In this document: positions 20,747 to 29,050 of the stretch, one piece after another
Position numbering within the stretch: position 1 is the stretch's first letter
Layout of the letters: each line of letters starts with the position of its first letter
Assembly (NCBI RefSeq): GCF_017695975.1
Contig: NZ_JAAORN010000002.1
Span: 496,001-560,000 of the forward strand
Source: Prochlorococcus marinus CUG1417
GTDB lineage: Bacteria > Cyanobacteriota > Cyanobacteriia > PCC-6307 > Cyanobiaceae
Direction: 5' to 3'
Length of the DNA stretch: 64,000 nt
Made by a program: the position numbers and the translations under genes
The notes under the pieces: generated by a model
Seen by the model: the letters and a program-made list of their open reading frames with translations, nothing else
Told to the model about the DNA's origin: nothing
Databases searched by the model: none

Positions 20747-21646
20747 ATGTCTTGTTATCTCCCCCACGTAATTGTCTTAATTGGGCCCACAGCTAGTGGT
20801 AAAACTGACTTAGCTATTGAAATTGCGAATCATTTTAAAACTCATATACATAATATTGATTCAAGGCAAATTTATAAATTTATGGATATCGGAACAGCCA
20901 AACCATCTAAGGTTCAACAAAAAAAAATAAAGCATTTTTTAATAGATATTGAAGAACCTGTTAATCAAATTAATGTAAAACAATTTCAAGAAATTGCTCA
21001 AAAATCAATTAAAAGAGAAATTGAACAAAATTATCTGCCTTTTCTTGTTGGAGGAAGTGGTTTATATATGAACTCAATAACTAAGGGTTTTTTTGTACCA
21101 GATGTCCCTCCACAAAATAATTTGAGAAGACAATTAGAAGAACTTGATCAGGAAGAATGTTGGGAACTTTTAAAAAATTGTGATCCAAAATCAACAAAAA
21201 AAATTAATTTTGCTGATCATATTAGAACTATAAGGGCTTTAGAAGTCTTTTATGTAACAGGTAAACCTTTTTCAACTCAACAAGTTGAGAACCCGCCTAA
21301 TTGGAAAATACTTGAGCTTGGATTAGATAGAGATAATATAAAAGAAAGAATTTTGCAAAGAACAAAAAATATGTTTTCGTTTGGAATTGTTGAAGAAACG
21401 AAACACCTTATCTCTAAATATGGATCTGACTTGCCAATTTTAAAAACCATTGGATACCTTGAAGCAAAGGATGTCCTTAATAACCGTTTAACGATTGAAG
21501 AGGCGATAGAGTTGACCGCCACAAAAACTATCCAATTCGCCAAAAGACAAAAAACATGGTTTCGCAATAAAAATAATCCTATTTGGCTTGATAACAAAAA
21601 CCTACTAAAAGATGCAATAATTAAGATAGAGTCTTTTTTAGGCTAA
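20747..21646 (+). CDS. miaA: tRNA dimethylallyltransferase MiaA
   Basis: Adds a dimethylallyl group to A37 of tRNAs that read codons beginning with U. The 299-residue protein has the P-loop GPTASGKT (13-20), the [17 protein letters not shown] substrate motif, [11 protein letters not shown], and the C-terminal [15 protein letters not shown] helix. The start is an ATG at 20747. infC follows 55 bases downstream on the same strand. Confidence 0.96.
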   Translation: MSCYLPHVIVLIGPTASGKTDLAIEIANHFKTHIHNIDSRQIYKFMDIGTAKPSKVQQKKIKHFLIDIEEPVNQINVKQFQEIAQKSIKREIEQNYLPFLVGGSGLYMNSITKGFFVPDVPPQNNLRRQLEELDQEECWELLKNCDPKSTKKINFADHIRTIRALEVFYVTGKPFSTQQVENPPNWKILELGLDRDNIKERILQRTKNMFSFGIVEETKHLISKYGSDLPILKTIGYLEAKDVLNNRLTIEEAIELTATKTIQFAKRQKTWFRNKNNPIWLDNKNLLKDAIIKIESFLG

Positions 21647-21701
21647 ATTTTATAAAAAATAGATTTTGTTCATCATCAAATCAATTTATTAACTAAACTG
21701 A

Positions 21702-22274
21702 ATGCCACCACGCCCACGCTTTGACCGCCGCGCTCCTGTTAGAGAGCTCCCAAATATAAATGAAAGAATAAAATACCCTCAATTGAGAGTCGTTGATTCA
21801 GATGGGAAACAACTAGGTGTGATAGATAGAATGAAAGCATTAGAAATAGCTTCTCAAAGAGAATTGGATTTAGTTTTGGTAAGCGAGAAAGCAAATCCTC
21901 CAGTTTGTAGAATCATGGACTATGGAAAATACAAATTTGAACAAGAAAAGAAAGCAAAAGAAGCAAGAAAAAAATCCCATCAAACAGAAGTTAAAGAAGT
22001 AAAAATGAGGTACAAAATTGACAAACATGACTATGACGTACGAATAGGTCAGGCTACTAAATTTTTAAAATCCGGAGACAAAGTAAAATGTACTGTGATT
22101 TTTAGAGGTAGAGAAATACAACACTCCAATTTAGCTGAGACACTCCTTTTAAAAATGGCTAATGATTTAGAGGAGCAGTCAGAAGTACAACAAAAGCCGA
22201 AAAGAGAAGGAAGAAACATGATTATGTTTTTAAGCCCTAGAAAAACTCCTCTCATTAAAAAAGATGCAGGATAA
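21702..22274 (+). CDS. infC: Translation initiation factor IF-3
   Basis: IF-3 binds the 30S subunit and checks the initiator tRNA-start codon pairing. The 190-residue protein has the N domain ([36 protein letters not shown]), a Lys-rich linker helix and the C domain ([32 protein letters not shown]). The start is an ordinary ATG, not the rare AUU of E. coli. The first dozen codons are strikingly GC-rich ([12 protein letters not shown]) in an AT-rich gene. It is separated from rpmI-rplT (51764 onwards), unlike the classic infC-rpmI-rplT operon. Confidence 0.96.
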   Translation: MPPRPRFDRRAPVRELPNINERIKYPQLRVVDSDGKQLGVIDRMKALEIASQRELDLVLVSEKANPPVCRIMDYGKYKFEQEKKAKEARKKSHQTEVKEVKMRYKIDKHDYDVRIGQATKFLKSGDKVKCTVIFRGREIQHSNLAETLLLKMANDLEEQSEVQQKPKREGRNMIMFLSPRKTPLIKKDAG

Positions 22275-22350
22275 GAAATTATAAATAAAACTATGCCGAA
22301 TGTTAAAGTGTCACTATAAGTAAAATTTAATTAGTCAGGATTCTTTTAAA

Positions 22351-23337
22351 GTGAGATACCATATCCAACAAGAAAGTGATATCCCAGCATCGACCCAACT
22401 ATATAATCAAATTTGCTTCGCAATAGCAGCAAGACATTATCCACCAGGTCACAGATTGCCAAGCACTAGGCAACTTGCGATGCAGACAGGACTTCATCGG
22501 AATACTATTAGCAAAGTTTACAGACAACTTGAAATAGATGGGGTTGTTGAAGCGATCGCTGGGTCAGGTATCTATGTAAGAGATAATCTTAGAAAAAAAG
22601 ACTTTAAAAATTCAATTTACTCAAAAAACAAAATAAGTAAACCACCAGATCAAGAAGCAAAAAAAGCTATAGATAATTTTATAAATCTTGGCTGCACCTT
22701 ACAAGAAACAAGAGAAATATTAACTAATGAAATTGACTGGCGTATTAAATGTGGAGCAAGAATTATAGTCAGTACACCTAGAGAGGATGTAGGCGCTTCT
22801 ATGCTTATAGCAGAGGACTTATCTCCAAAAGTTAATGTACCAGTGGAAGTAGTTCCTATGGAAGAATTAGAAAAAGTTTTGAGTAATTCCAATAATGGAA
22901 CTATTGTAACAAGTAGATATTTTTTACAACCTTTAGAAAAAATTGCTAAACAATATGGAGTTAGAGCTATTACAGTTGACTTGAGTGACTTTCAAAAGGA
23001 ATTGAAAATTCTCAAAGAATTAGATGCTGGAAGCTGCGTAGGTATTGTTAGTATAAGCCCTGGTTTATTGAGAGCAGCAGAAGTTATTATTCACAGCATG
23101 AGAGGGAGTGACTTAATGCTTATGACTGCAATTTCAGATAATAACAATAGATTACTGTCGCTTTTGAAAGCTTCAAACCATATAGTTTGTGATGGACCTA
23201 GCTTATCAGTTGTAGAAAACACTTTATTAAAAAATCGGTCTCAGCTTATGAGATTACCTCAAATAATATGTGCAAAAAATTATTTGAGTATAGAGACAAT
23301 AAATCAATTAAAAAAAGAGATTGGAGTTGTTAATTAG
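22351..23337 (+). CDS. GntR-family transcriptional regulator with an unrecognised C-terminal domain
   Basis: A 328-residue protein. Residues 1-75 are a GntR-type winged helix: STQLYNQICFAIAARHYPPG, then LPSTRQLAMQTGLHRNTISK and VYRQLEIDGVVEAIAGSGIY. After a Lys-rich linker (about 80-110) comes a C-terminal domain of roughly 215 residues that is neither the MocR aminotransferase nor an FCD or UTRA domain I recognise. Its stretches IIVSTPREDVGASMLIAEDL and VPVEVVPMEELEKVL suggest an alpha/beta ligand-binding fold. The start is a GTG at 22351 with AGGA 10 bases upstream. cysE follows after 3 bases, so control of cysteine synthesis is a reasonable guess. Confidence 0.85.
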   Translation: MRYHIQQESDIPASTQLYNQICFAIAARHYPPGHRLPSTRQLAMQTGLHRNTISKVYRQLEIDGVVEAIAGSGIYVRDNLRKKDFKNSIYSKNKISKPPDQEAKKAIDNFINLGCTLQETREILTNEIDWRIKCGARIIVSTPREDVGASMLIAEDLSPKVNVPVEVVPMEELEKVLSNSNNGTIVTSRYFLQPLEKIAKQYGVRAITVDLSDFQKELKILKELDAGSCVGIVSISPGLLRAAEVIIHSMRGSDLMLMTAISDNNNRLLSLLKASNHIVCDGPSLSVVENTLLKNRSQLMRLPQIICAKNYLSIETINQLKKEIGVVN

Positions 23338-23340
23338 ACC

Positions 23341-24078
23341 ATGATACTAAGAACTTTCAAATCAGATATTGACATAATCAAAGAAAGAGACCCTGCTGCT
23401 AGAGGGATATTAGAAATTTTTCTCTGCTACCCAGGCTTTCAATCAATAGTTATTCATAGGTTTACTCATAAATTATGGCAATTAAAAATTCCATTAATTC
23501 CTCGCTTTTTCAGTCATCTCAATAGATTAATCACAGGCATTGAAATCCATCCTGGGGCCAAAATTGGTAAACGGGTTTTCATTGATCATGGCATGGGTGT
23601 TGTAATTGGAGAGACAGCTGAGATAGGAAATAATTGCCTGCTTTATCAAGGAGTAACATTAGGAGGTACTGGAAAAAGTCATGGGAAAAGACACCCAACT
23701 TTAATGGAAAATGTTGTAGTGGGAGCAGGTGCAAAAGTTCTTGGATCTATTACTGTAGGATCTAATACACGTATTGGTGCAGGTTCAGTAGTTGTTCGTA
23801 ACGTGGAAGGGAACAGCACAGTAGTTGGGGTTCCTGGCAGAGTAGTACATCAAAGTGGGGTTAAAATTAATCCATTAGCTCACTCTGCGCTACCAGATGC
23901 AGAAGCGAATGTGATAAAAAATCTAATGGATAGAATAGACTCCCTCGAAAATGAAATTCTTAAGTTACAAAAAACTCTAAAATGTTTAGCAAATTCAGAA
24001 TCTATTGATATTTCAAAACTAGGTGATGCTCAAAATCTTAAAGACAAAGAAATTATAGAATTTCTTGGAGATGATTAA
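23341..24078 (+). CDS. cysE: Serine O-acetyltransferase
   Basis: Makes O-acetylserine, the carbon skeleton for cysteine. The 245-residue protein has the short cyanobacterial N-terminal helical region, then the left-handed parallel beta-helix of hexapeptide repeats (IHPGAKIGKRVFIDHGMGVV, ETAEIGNNCLLYQGVTLGGT) with the catalytic His/Asp pair in FIDHGMG. A C-terminal coiled-coil-like helix (LMDRIDSLENEILKLQ) replaces the usual short tail. It is 3 bases after the GntR-type gene and converges on secA with an 8-base gap. Confidence 0.95.
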   Translation: MILRTFKSDIDIIKERDPAARGILEIFLCYPGFQSIVIHRFTHKLWQLKIPLIPRFFSHLNRLITGIEIHPGAKIGKRVFIDHGMGVVIGETAEIGNNCLLYQGVTLGGTGKSHGKRHPTLMENVVVGAGAKVLGSITVGSNTRIGAGSVVVRNVEGNSTVVGVPGRVVHQSGVKINPLAHSALPDAEANVIKNLMDRIDSLENEILKLQKTLKCLANSESIDISKLGDAQNLKDKEIIEFLGDD

Positions 24079-24086
24079 CTCTAGAT

Positions 24087-26918
24087 TTAATTTTTATTTT
24101 CTGTGTCAGTTTTAGGCTGAAACATAAACATTGAATAAATAACATTTCGTCTCATATTTGTCATCATTTCCAGAAACATATCATACCCTTCATTTTTATA
24201 TTCAATTAGAGGATCTTTTTGCCCATAACCTCTCAATCCAACTGATTCCCTCAAGGAATCCATGGATTGAAGATGTTCACGCCATAAATTATCAATTTGC
24301 TGCAAAATAAAAAATCTTTCAGCTTCTCTCATTAATCCTGGACGAATATTTTCTATTTGTTTTTCTTTTAAATCATAAGCTATTCGCAACCGCTCTTGAA
24401 GGTAGTTTTTTAACTCCTCTATTGACAGTAAATTAATATGATCAGCTTTAAGGTCATCTAATAAATATATAAATTCTTTGACTTTGGATATTAATTGGTC
24501 AATATTCCATTCTTCTGGAGGAAGATCAGGATTAATATAAGCCTCTACAATTTCACTCATTGTTCTTTCTCCATATCCTATTACTTGCTTCTTTAAATCA
24601 ATTCCTCGTAAAACTCTTAGTCTTTCGTTATAAACTGCTTTTCTTTGATTATTCATTACTTCGTCATATTCAAAAACTTGTTTTCTTATGTCGTAATAAT
24701 ATGTTTCAACTTTTTTTTGAGCACCTTCTAGAGATCTAGTAAGCATTCCTGATTCTATAGGCAAATCTTCATCAACCCTAAATGCGTTCATAAGATTTGC
24801 TACTCTATCACCTCCAAAAATCCTTAATAAATTATCTTCTAATGATAAAAAGAATCTTGTACTTCCAAGATCTCCCTGTCTCCCTGCTCTACCCCTAAGT
24901 TGATTATCAACTCTTCTTGATTCATGTCTCTCAGTACCGATGACATGTAAACCTCCAGCTTCTCTAACTTTTTGTTCTTCATAAATCAAAACATTTTCAT
25001 ATTCTTTTTTTACATCAGACAAAGATTCTCTCAAAAGCTTTATCAAGCTATCATCAGTTGGTGCTTTTTCTGCAGCTGTAGCTATTCTGTCATCAAGCTC
25101 CAAGACAGAAAGTTGTCTATCTCCCCAATTTTTAACAAGTTCATCAGATAAAAAAGAGAGTTTCTTTTCAATTGCTTCATCTAGTTTGCAAGGAAAAAGA
25201 CTTGTTTCCGAATTTGAAATACTCTTTTTCAAATTTTTACCAGCTTTCTTAGAAAAACCTACTTTAGATTTTGAATTTCTTTGTTTAGGTATTGGTGGCT
25301 TATGTTCATTATCAGGCCTGACTAACAAAGGAATTAAAATTTCTTTTAATTTAAGCCTTGCCATATAATCACTATTACCACCAAGAATTATATCTGTTCC
25401 CCTTCCAGCCATATTAGTCGCAATAGTAACAGCACCTGCCCTTCCCGCCTGAGCAACAATTTCTGCCTCACGTTCAACGTTCTCTGGCTTAGCATTTAAC
25501 AAATTATGTGGGATTTTTTCAGCAGATAAAAGTGTACTGAGTAATTCACTTTTTTCCACACTTGTTGTACCAACTAAAACAGGTCTACCATCTCTATGAA
25601 TTTGTGCAGTTTCTTTAGCAACGGCTTTCCATTTACCAATCTCTGTCTTAAATACTTGATCAGGCCAATCTTGTCTCTTTCTTATTTGATTTGTCGGTAT
25701 AACTGTTGATTCTAATTTATAAGTTTTTTCAAATTCAACCTCCTCTGTTTTTGCAGTTCCCGTCATTCCTGCTAAACCGGGATATAAAAGGAAAAAATTC
25801 TGATAAGTTATGGATGCTAATGTTTGAGTCTCAGGCTGAATTTTAAGACCCTCTTTTGCTTCTATTGCCTGATGCTGGCCGTCACTCCAACGCCTTCCAG
25901 GCATTACCCTACCAGTAAATTCGTCCACTATTACAGCCTCATCGTTCTTAATAATATAATTTACGTCTTTAATAAATAATTCTTTAGCTTTTAGAGCGTT
26001 AGTTACATAATGCGCCCAAGGATCTTTAGGGTTATATAAGTCAGTAACTTTTAAATACTCTTCACATTTTGCAAAACCCTGATCAGTTAATATACAACTT
26101 CTCTGTTTTTCATCAACTTCATAATCCCCTTCTGGATCAATACCATCTTTACTTAATTCTTTTGCTTTTACTAATGCCAGAGATAATTCTGCAGCTTTTT
26201 GATATTTTTCTTGTGGTCTTTCAACTTGACCAGAAATGATTAAAGGCGTTCTTGCTTCATCAATTAATATTGAATCAACCTCATCAATTACGCAGTAATT
26301 AAATTTTCTTTGAACTACCTCACTAATATCGGTAGCCATATTATCTCTTAAATAATCAAATCCCAATTCTGAATTTGTAGCATAAGTTATGTCACAATCA
26401 TAATTTTTCTTTCTCTCAACTGGATTCATATCTTGCTGAATCAAACCAACGGATAAACCTAAAAAACGATGAACTTGTCCCATCCATTCTGCATCCCTTC
26501 TAGCTAAATAATCATTTACAGTAACAACATGAACACCTTTTCCCGTAAGAGCATTTAAATAACAAGGTAATGTCGCGACAAGAGTTTTTCCCTCTCCAGT
26601 CTTCATCTCAGCAATTTGACACTCATGTAAAACCATCCCGCCAATTAATTGAACATCAAAATGTCTCATATCAAGAACACGTTTACTTGCTTCTCTTACG
26701 ATTGCAAAGGCTTTAGGAAGAAATTCTTCTAGGAGTTCTTTTTGTTTTTTAAAATCTAATTCAGCTGAAATATTTGATTTAAGAATCTGCGTTTCTTTTC
26801 TAAGCTCATCATCAGTCAATTGAGAAATTTCTTCTTCTAAAAAATTTATCTCTTCCACTATTGGTTGATAGCGCTTTAACTTTCGTGTATTCGGATCTCC
26901 CAACAAAAGTTTTAGCAT
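24087..26918 (-). CDS. secA: Preprotein translocase ATPase SecA
   Basis: The motor that pushes preproteins through SecYEG in the plasma and thylakoid membranes. The 943-residue protein has Walker A MKTGEGKT (105-112), the Walker B region with [17 protein letters not shown], the preprotein cross-linking domain, NBD2 ([21 protein letters not shown]) and the helical scaffold. A Lys/Ser-rich insertion of about 90 residues interrupts NBD2 between [11 protein letters not shown] and GGLHVIGTE, as in other cyanobacterial and plastid SecA proteins. The C-terminal Zn-finger for SecB is absent (ends [11 protein letters not shown]), consistent with organisms lacking SecB. Confidence 0.97.
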   Translation of the reverse strand: MLKLLLGDPNTRKLKRYQPIVEEINFLEEEISQLTDDELRKETQILKSNISAELDFKKQKELLEEFLPKAFAIVREASKRVLDMRHFDVQLIGGMVLHECQIAEMKTGEGKTLVATLPCYLNALTGKGVHVVTVNDYLARRDAEWMGQVHRFLGLSVGLIQQDMNPVERKKNYDCDITYATNSELGFDYLRDNMATDISEVVQRKFNYCVIDEVDSILIDEARTPLIISGQVERPQEKYQKAAELSLALVKAKELSKDGIDPEGDYEVDEKQRSCILTDQGFAKCEEYLKVTDLYNPKDPWAHYVTNALKAKELFIKDVNYIIKNDEAVIVDEFTGRVMPGRRWSDGQHQAIEAKEGLKIQPETQTLASITYQNFFLLYPGLAGMTGTAKTEEVEFEKTYKLESTVIPTNQIRKRQDWPDQVFKTEIGKWKAVAKETAQIHRDGRPVLVGTTSVEKSELLSTLLSAEKIPHNLLNAKPENVEREAEIVAQAGRAGAVTIATNMAGRGTDIILGGNSDYMARLKLKEILIPLLVRPDNEHKPPIPKQRNSKSKVGFSKKAGKNLKKSISNSETSLFPCKLDEAIEKKLSFLSDELVKNWGDRQLSVLELDDRIATAAEKAPTDDSLIKLLRESLSDVKKEYENVLIYEEQKVREAGGLHVIGTERHESRRVDNQLRGRAGRQGDLGSTRFFLSLEDNLLRIFGGDRVANLMNAFRVDEDLPIESGMLTRSLEGAQKKVETYYYDIRKQVFEYDEVMNNQRKAVYNERLRVLRGIDLKKQVIGYGERTMSEIVEAYINPDLPPEEWNIDQLISKVKEFIYLLDDLKADHINLLSIEELKNYLQERLRIAYDLKEKQIENIRPGLMREAERFFILQQIDNLWREHLQSMDSLRESVGLRGYGQKDPLIEYKNEGYDMFLEMMTNMRRNVIYSMFMFQPKTDTENKN

Positions 26919-27092
26919 AAGTCAAAGTCCTTAAAAAATTCATCTTATTACAAACATTATAAATTAGTGCGTTACAACAGAATGAAGAAAACTATTATCT
27001 CTTTATTTTATAGAAACGATCGATTAAGGTATTTAGATTGAAGTCACAAAAATAACCTAGCTGACATCACCTTTCAAAAATCTCTTTAATAA
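26919..27092. other. Divergent intergenic region between secA and the GNAT gene
   Basis: A 174-base AT-rich gap with genes leaving on both sides, so both promoters should lie here. I see no small ORF, tRNA, strong hairpin or clear -35/-10 pair that I would defend. The CGATCG palindrome at about 27018-27023 is too short to interpret. Confidence 0.4.
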
Positions 27093-27548
27093 ATGAAAGA
27101 AATATCTTTAATCAAACATGCCAAAGGAGCTTTAGGGTTAAGGATTTTTGGATTAGGTCCTAATCTTAAACCAACAAATGGATTAATTAAGCTACAAAAA
27201 TTGCTAGATACCAATGCTTTCTGGGCAAAGCATAGAACAATCAATGATCTAAAAAAATGTCTTGCTAACAGTGATGTAGTAATAAGTCTTTGGGTTGGTA
27301 ACGAAATAGTTGGTTTTGGTAGGGCTTTAACCGATGGGATTTACCGCGGAGTGCTTTGGGATATTGTTATAGATCAAAATCACCAAGGCAAAGGTTTTGG
27401 CACATTAATTTTAAAAAATCTTTTATCTTCTAAAAAAATTAAAAATACAAAAAAATTATATTTAATGACAACAAATAAAAAATTGTTTTATTCTAAATTT
27501 GATTTTAAAGAAGTTTCTTCTCAAAATTTATTGATTCGTGAAATATAA
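27093..27548 (+). CDS. GNAT-family N-acetyltransferase
   Basis: A 151-residue enzyme of the GNAT fold, which transfers acetyl from acetyl-CoA to an amine. The acetyl-CoA pyrophosphate loop is clear in LWDIVIDQNHQGKGFGTLILKNLL (about residues 90-113, with the Q-x-x-G-x-G pattern). The preceding strand IVGFGRALTDG is the expected beta-4 region, and LYLMTTNKKLFYSKFDFKEV is the C-terminal strand. The substrate is unknown. It stands alone on the plus strand, 27 bases from the convergent NTF2-like gene. Confidence 0.85.
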   Translation: MKEISLIKHAKGALGLRIFGLGPNLKPTNGLIKLQKLLDTNAFWAKHRTINDLKKCLANSDVVISLWVGNEIVGFGRALTDGIYRGVLWDIVIDQNHQGKGFGTLILKNLLSSKKIKNTKKLYLMTTNKKLFYSKFDFKEVSSQNLLIREI

Positions 27549-27575
27549 AGCACTCTGTTTCTAAAAAAAACAAAA

Positions 27576-28007
27576 TCAAGATATAAATTTACTATAAAGC
27601 CATCTTATGAAAGGTCCTAAAATAGGAACTGGTCCAAAAGTTGGGCCGCAAAAATCAAAGTAATCTCTATGCTCTTTGATTAATCCATTTTCACCAAATA
27701 ATAAACGAGTAGTTCCAGGATAAATGAATTCTTTACCCATAATTTTTAAACCCATTGTCCATTCAACAAATCCACAATCCCCAGTTATGGAAATTGCATG
27801 AGTTTCTAAAAAAACATCATCACATCTTTTAACTAGCTTTTCTTGGGCTTTAACATAAGAATCCAAGCCTTCTGTTTCCTGAGTTGGGTCTGTAAAAATA
27901 ACATTCTCATTATAAAATTCAGCCCATTTTTGTTTTGTTGGTGCATCTATACCATAAGGTTTAGTAAATAATCCCTTTAAATCTTCAATAGAAATAACTC
28001 TAGTCAT
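27576..28007 (-). CDS. NTF2/SnoaL-like protein, unknown function
   Basis: A 143-residue protein whose pattern fits the NTF2-like cone fold: an N-terminal helix (DAPTKQKWAEFYNENVIFTDP), then strands GFVEWTMGLKIMGKEFIYPG and TTRLLFGENGLIKEHRDYFDF. SnoaL-like members can be enzymes (isomerases, hydrolases) or binding domains, and the C-terminal Pro/Gly-rich end (GPTFGPVPILGPFIRWL) is distinctive. No pathway clue is given by the neighbours (GNAT enzyme convergent, tRNA-Gly upstream). Confidence 0.72.
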   Translation of the reverse strand: MTRVISIEDLKGLFTKPYGIDAPTKQKWAEFYNENVIFTDPTQETEGLDSYVKAQEKLVKRCDDVFLETHAISITGDCGFVEWTMGLKIMGKEFIYPGTTRLLFGENGLIKEHRDYFDFCGPTFGPVPILGPFIRWLYSKFIS

Positions 28008-28052
28008 TACAAAATTTTTGCTAAAAATATTCTAAAAGATACAAACATTAAA

Positions 28053-28124
28053 AGCGGATGAAGAGATTCGAACTCTCGACATTCTCCTTGGCAAGGAGAT
28101 GCTCTACCACTGAGCTACATCCGC
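28053..28124 (-). tRNA. tRNA-Gly (GCC)
   Basis: On the minus strand a full cloverleaf can be folded. The acceptor stem is GCGGATG with CATCCGC and discriminator T; the D arm is GCTC-AGTGGTA-GAGC. The anticodon arm is TCTCC-TTGCCAA-GGAGA with anticodon GCC, and the T arm is GAGAG-TTCGAAT-CTCTT. The 3' CCA is not encoded. It reads GGC and GGU glycine codons. A weak upstream TTGACC lies at about 28154-28159 on the minus strand. Confidence 0.97.
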
Positions 28125-28185
28125 ATAACTTTTTTATTTTATCTCAAAGAAGGGGTCAATGATAAAAATAATTAAATTTTTTCAA

Positions 28186-28662
28186 TTAATTTAAATTTTT
28201 AATTAAAGTTCCCATCTCAATTGCTTGTAAAGCATAATTCCAACCAAGATTATTTTTAATCCCTGCTCTTTCTAGAGCTTGCTGCATAGTATCAGTAGTT
28301 AAAACTCCAAAAATAATTGGAACATTATTTTCATTTGAAACTTGTGAAATACCTTTGCTCGCCTCAGATATAACTACATCATAGTGGGAAGTTTCACCAC
28401 GGATCACAGCCCCAAGAGCAATTACGACGTCATAACTCTTTTTTTTCATAAGGGTTTTAGCTGCGATTGGTAATTCGAATGAACCAGGAACCCACACTAT
28501 ATCTACTTGATTGCTTAATTCAGAAGTATCTAAACCATGTCTTTTTAAACAATCAAGGCAACCAGATAGAATCTTATTTGTAATTAAGTCATTAAATCTT
28601 GCTATTACAATCCCAACTTTTAAAGTAGACGCATTAGTAAAAGTACCCTCAAAAATAGCCAT
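28186..28662 (-). CDS. ribH: 6,7-dimethyl-8-ribityllumazine synthase
   Basis: The penultimate enzyme of riboflavin synthesis, forming lumazine from the ribityl-uracil and dihydroxybutanone phosphate. The 158-residue protein shows the expected blocks: [37 protein letters not shown] with the catalytic His, and [19 protein letters not shown]. Length is normal. psbZ lies 49 bases upstream on the same strand and a tRNA gene lies downstream. Confidence 0.96.
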   Translation of the reverse strand: MAIFEGTFTNASTLKVGIVIARFNDLITNKILSGCLDCLKRHGLDTSELSNQVDIVWVPGSFELPIAAKTLMKKKSYDVVIALGAVIRGETSHYDVVISEASKGISQVSNENNVPIIFGVLTTDTMQQALERAGIKNNLGWNYALQAIEMGTLIKNLN

Positions 28663-28711
28663 TAAATTTTACTTCGATATATTAATAGACTCTCACGAAA
28701 AGGTATTAAGT

Positions 28712-28909
28712 TCAAACTAATGAAGAAACTATCCCTGTAACAAAAACCAAAACAACCCAAACAGCAGCAATAGAATAGATTTTTCTCCTACTTTCTCGCT
28801 GTCCTTCCTCAGTAGAGGGTTGAGTCACATATAAAACAGGTACTCCAACTACCGCAATTAAAGAAGCAAATAATAGAGCATTTACGAAGAAAAAGTTAAC
28901 AGCCTGCAT
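28712..28909 (-). CDS. psbZ: Photosystem II subunit PsbZ (Ycf9)
   Basis: A 65-residue protein with two transmembrane helices (about 5-28 and 44-64) joined by a short charged loop (STEEGQRESRRK), matching PsbZ. PsbZ sits at the periphery of photosystem II and affects its stability and antenna coupling. The VNALLFASLIAVVGVPVLYVTQP and SSLV-type ends correspond to the family pattern. It is followed by ribH. This is the clearest photosynthesis gene of the window. Confidence 0.9.
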   Translation of the reverse strand: MQAVNFFFVNALLFASLIAVVGVPVLYVTQPSTEEGQRESRRKIYSIAAVWVVLVFVTGIVSSLV

Positions 28910-28941
28910 AATTCAGTCTAAGGTTTCAAATTATTATAAAT

Positions 28942-28947
28942 ACTATA
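28942..28947 (-). promoter_or_regulatory. Possible psbZ -10 element
   Basis: The hexamer TATAGT on the minus strand lies about 33 bases upstream of the psbZ ATG, so a start around 28935 would give a short leader. No -35 match exists at the normal spacing, which is common in this group. Tentative. Confidence 0.3.
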
Positions 28948-29050
28948 GTCTCATGAAAATGATAATTTTTAGAGAAAATTTACATACTTTAGACACTTTA
29001 AATGCAAAAAAAAAAAATCTACCTAGTATCTATTTAGGAATTAAAAAAGT

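Noticed and set aside
28910-29050. HLR1 (RpaB) site upstream of psbZ
   Set aside because: One TTACAT half-site exists at about 28980, but the second half-site at the correct spacing is missing.
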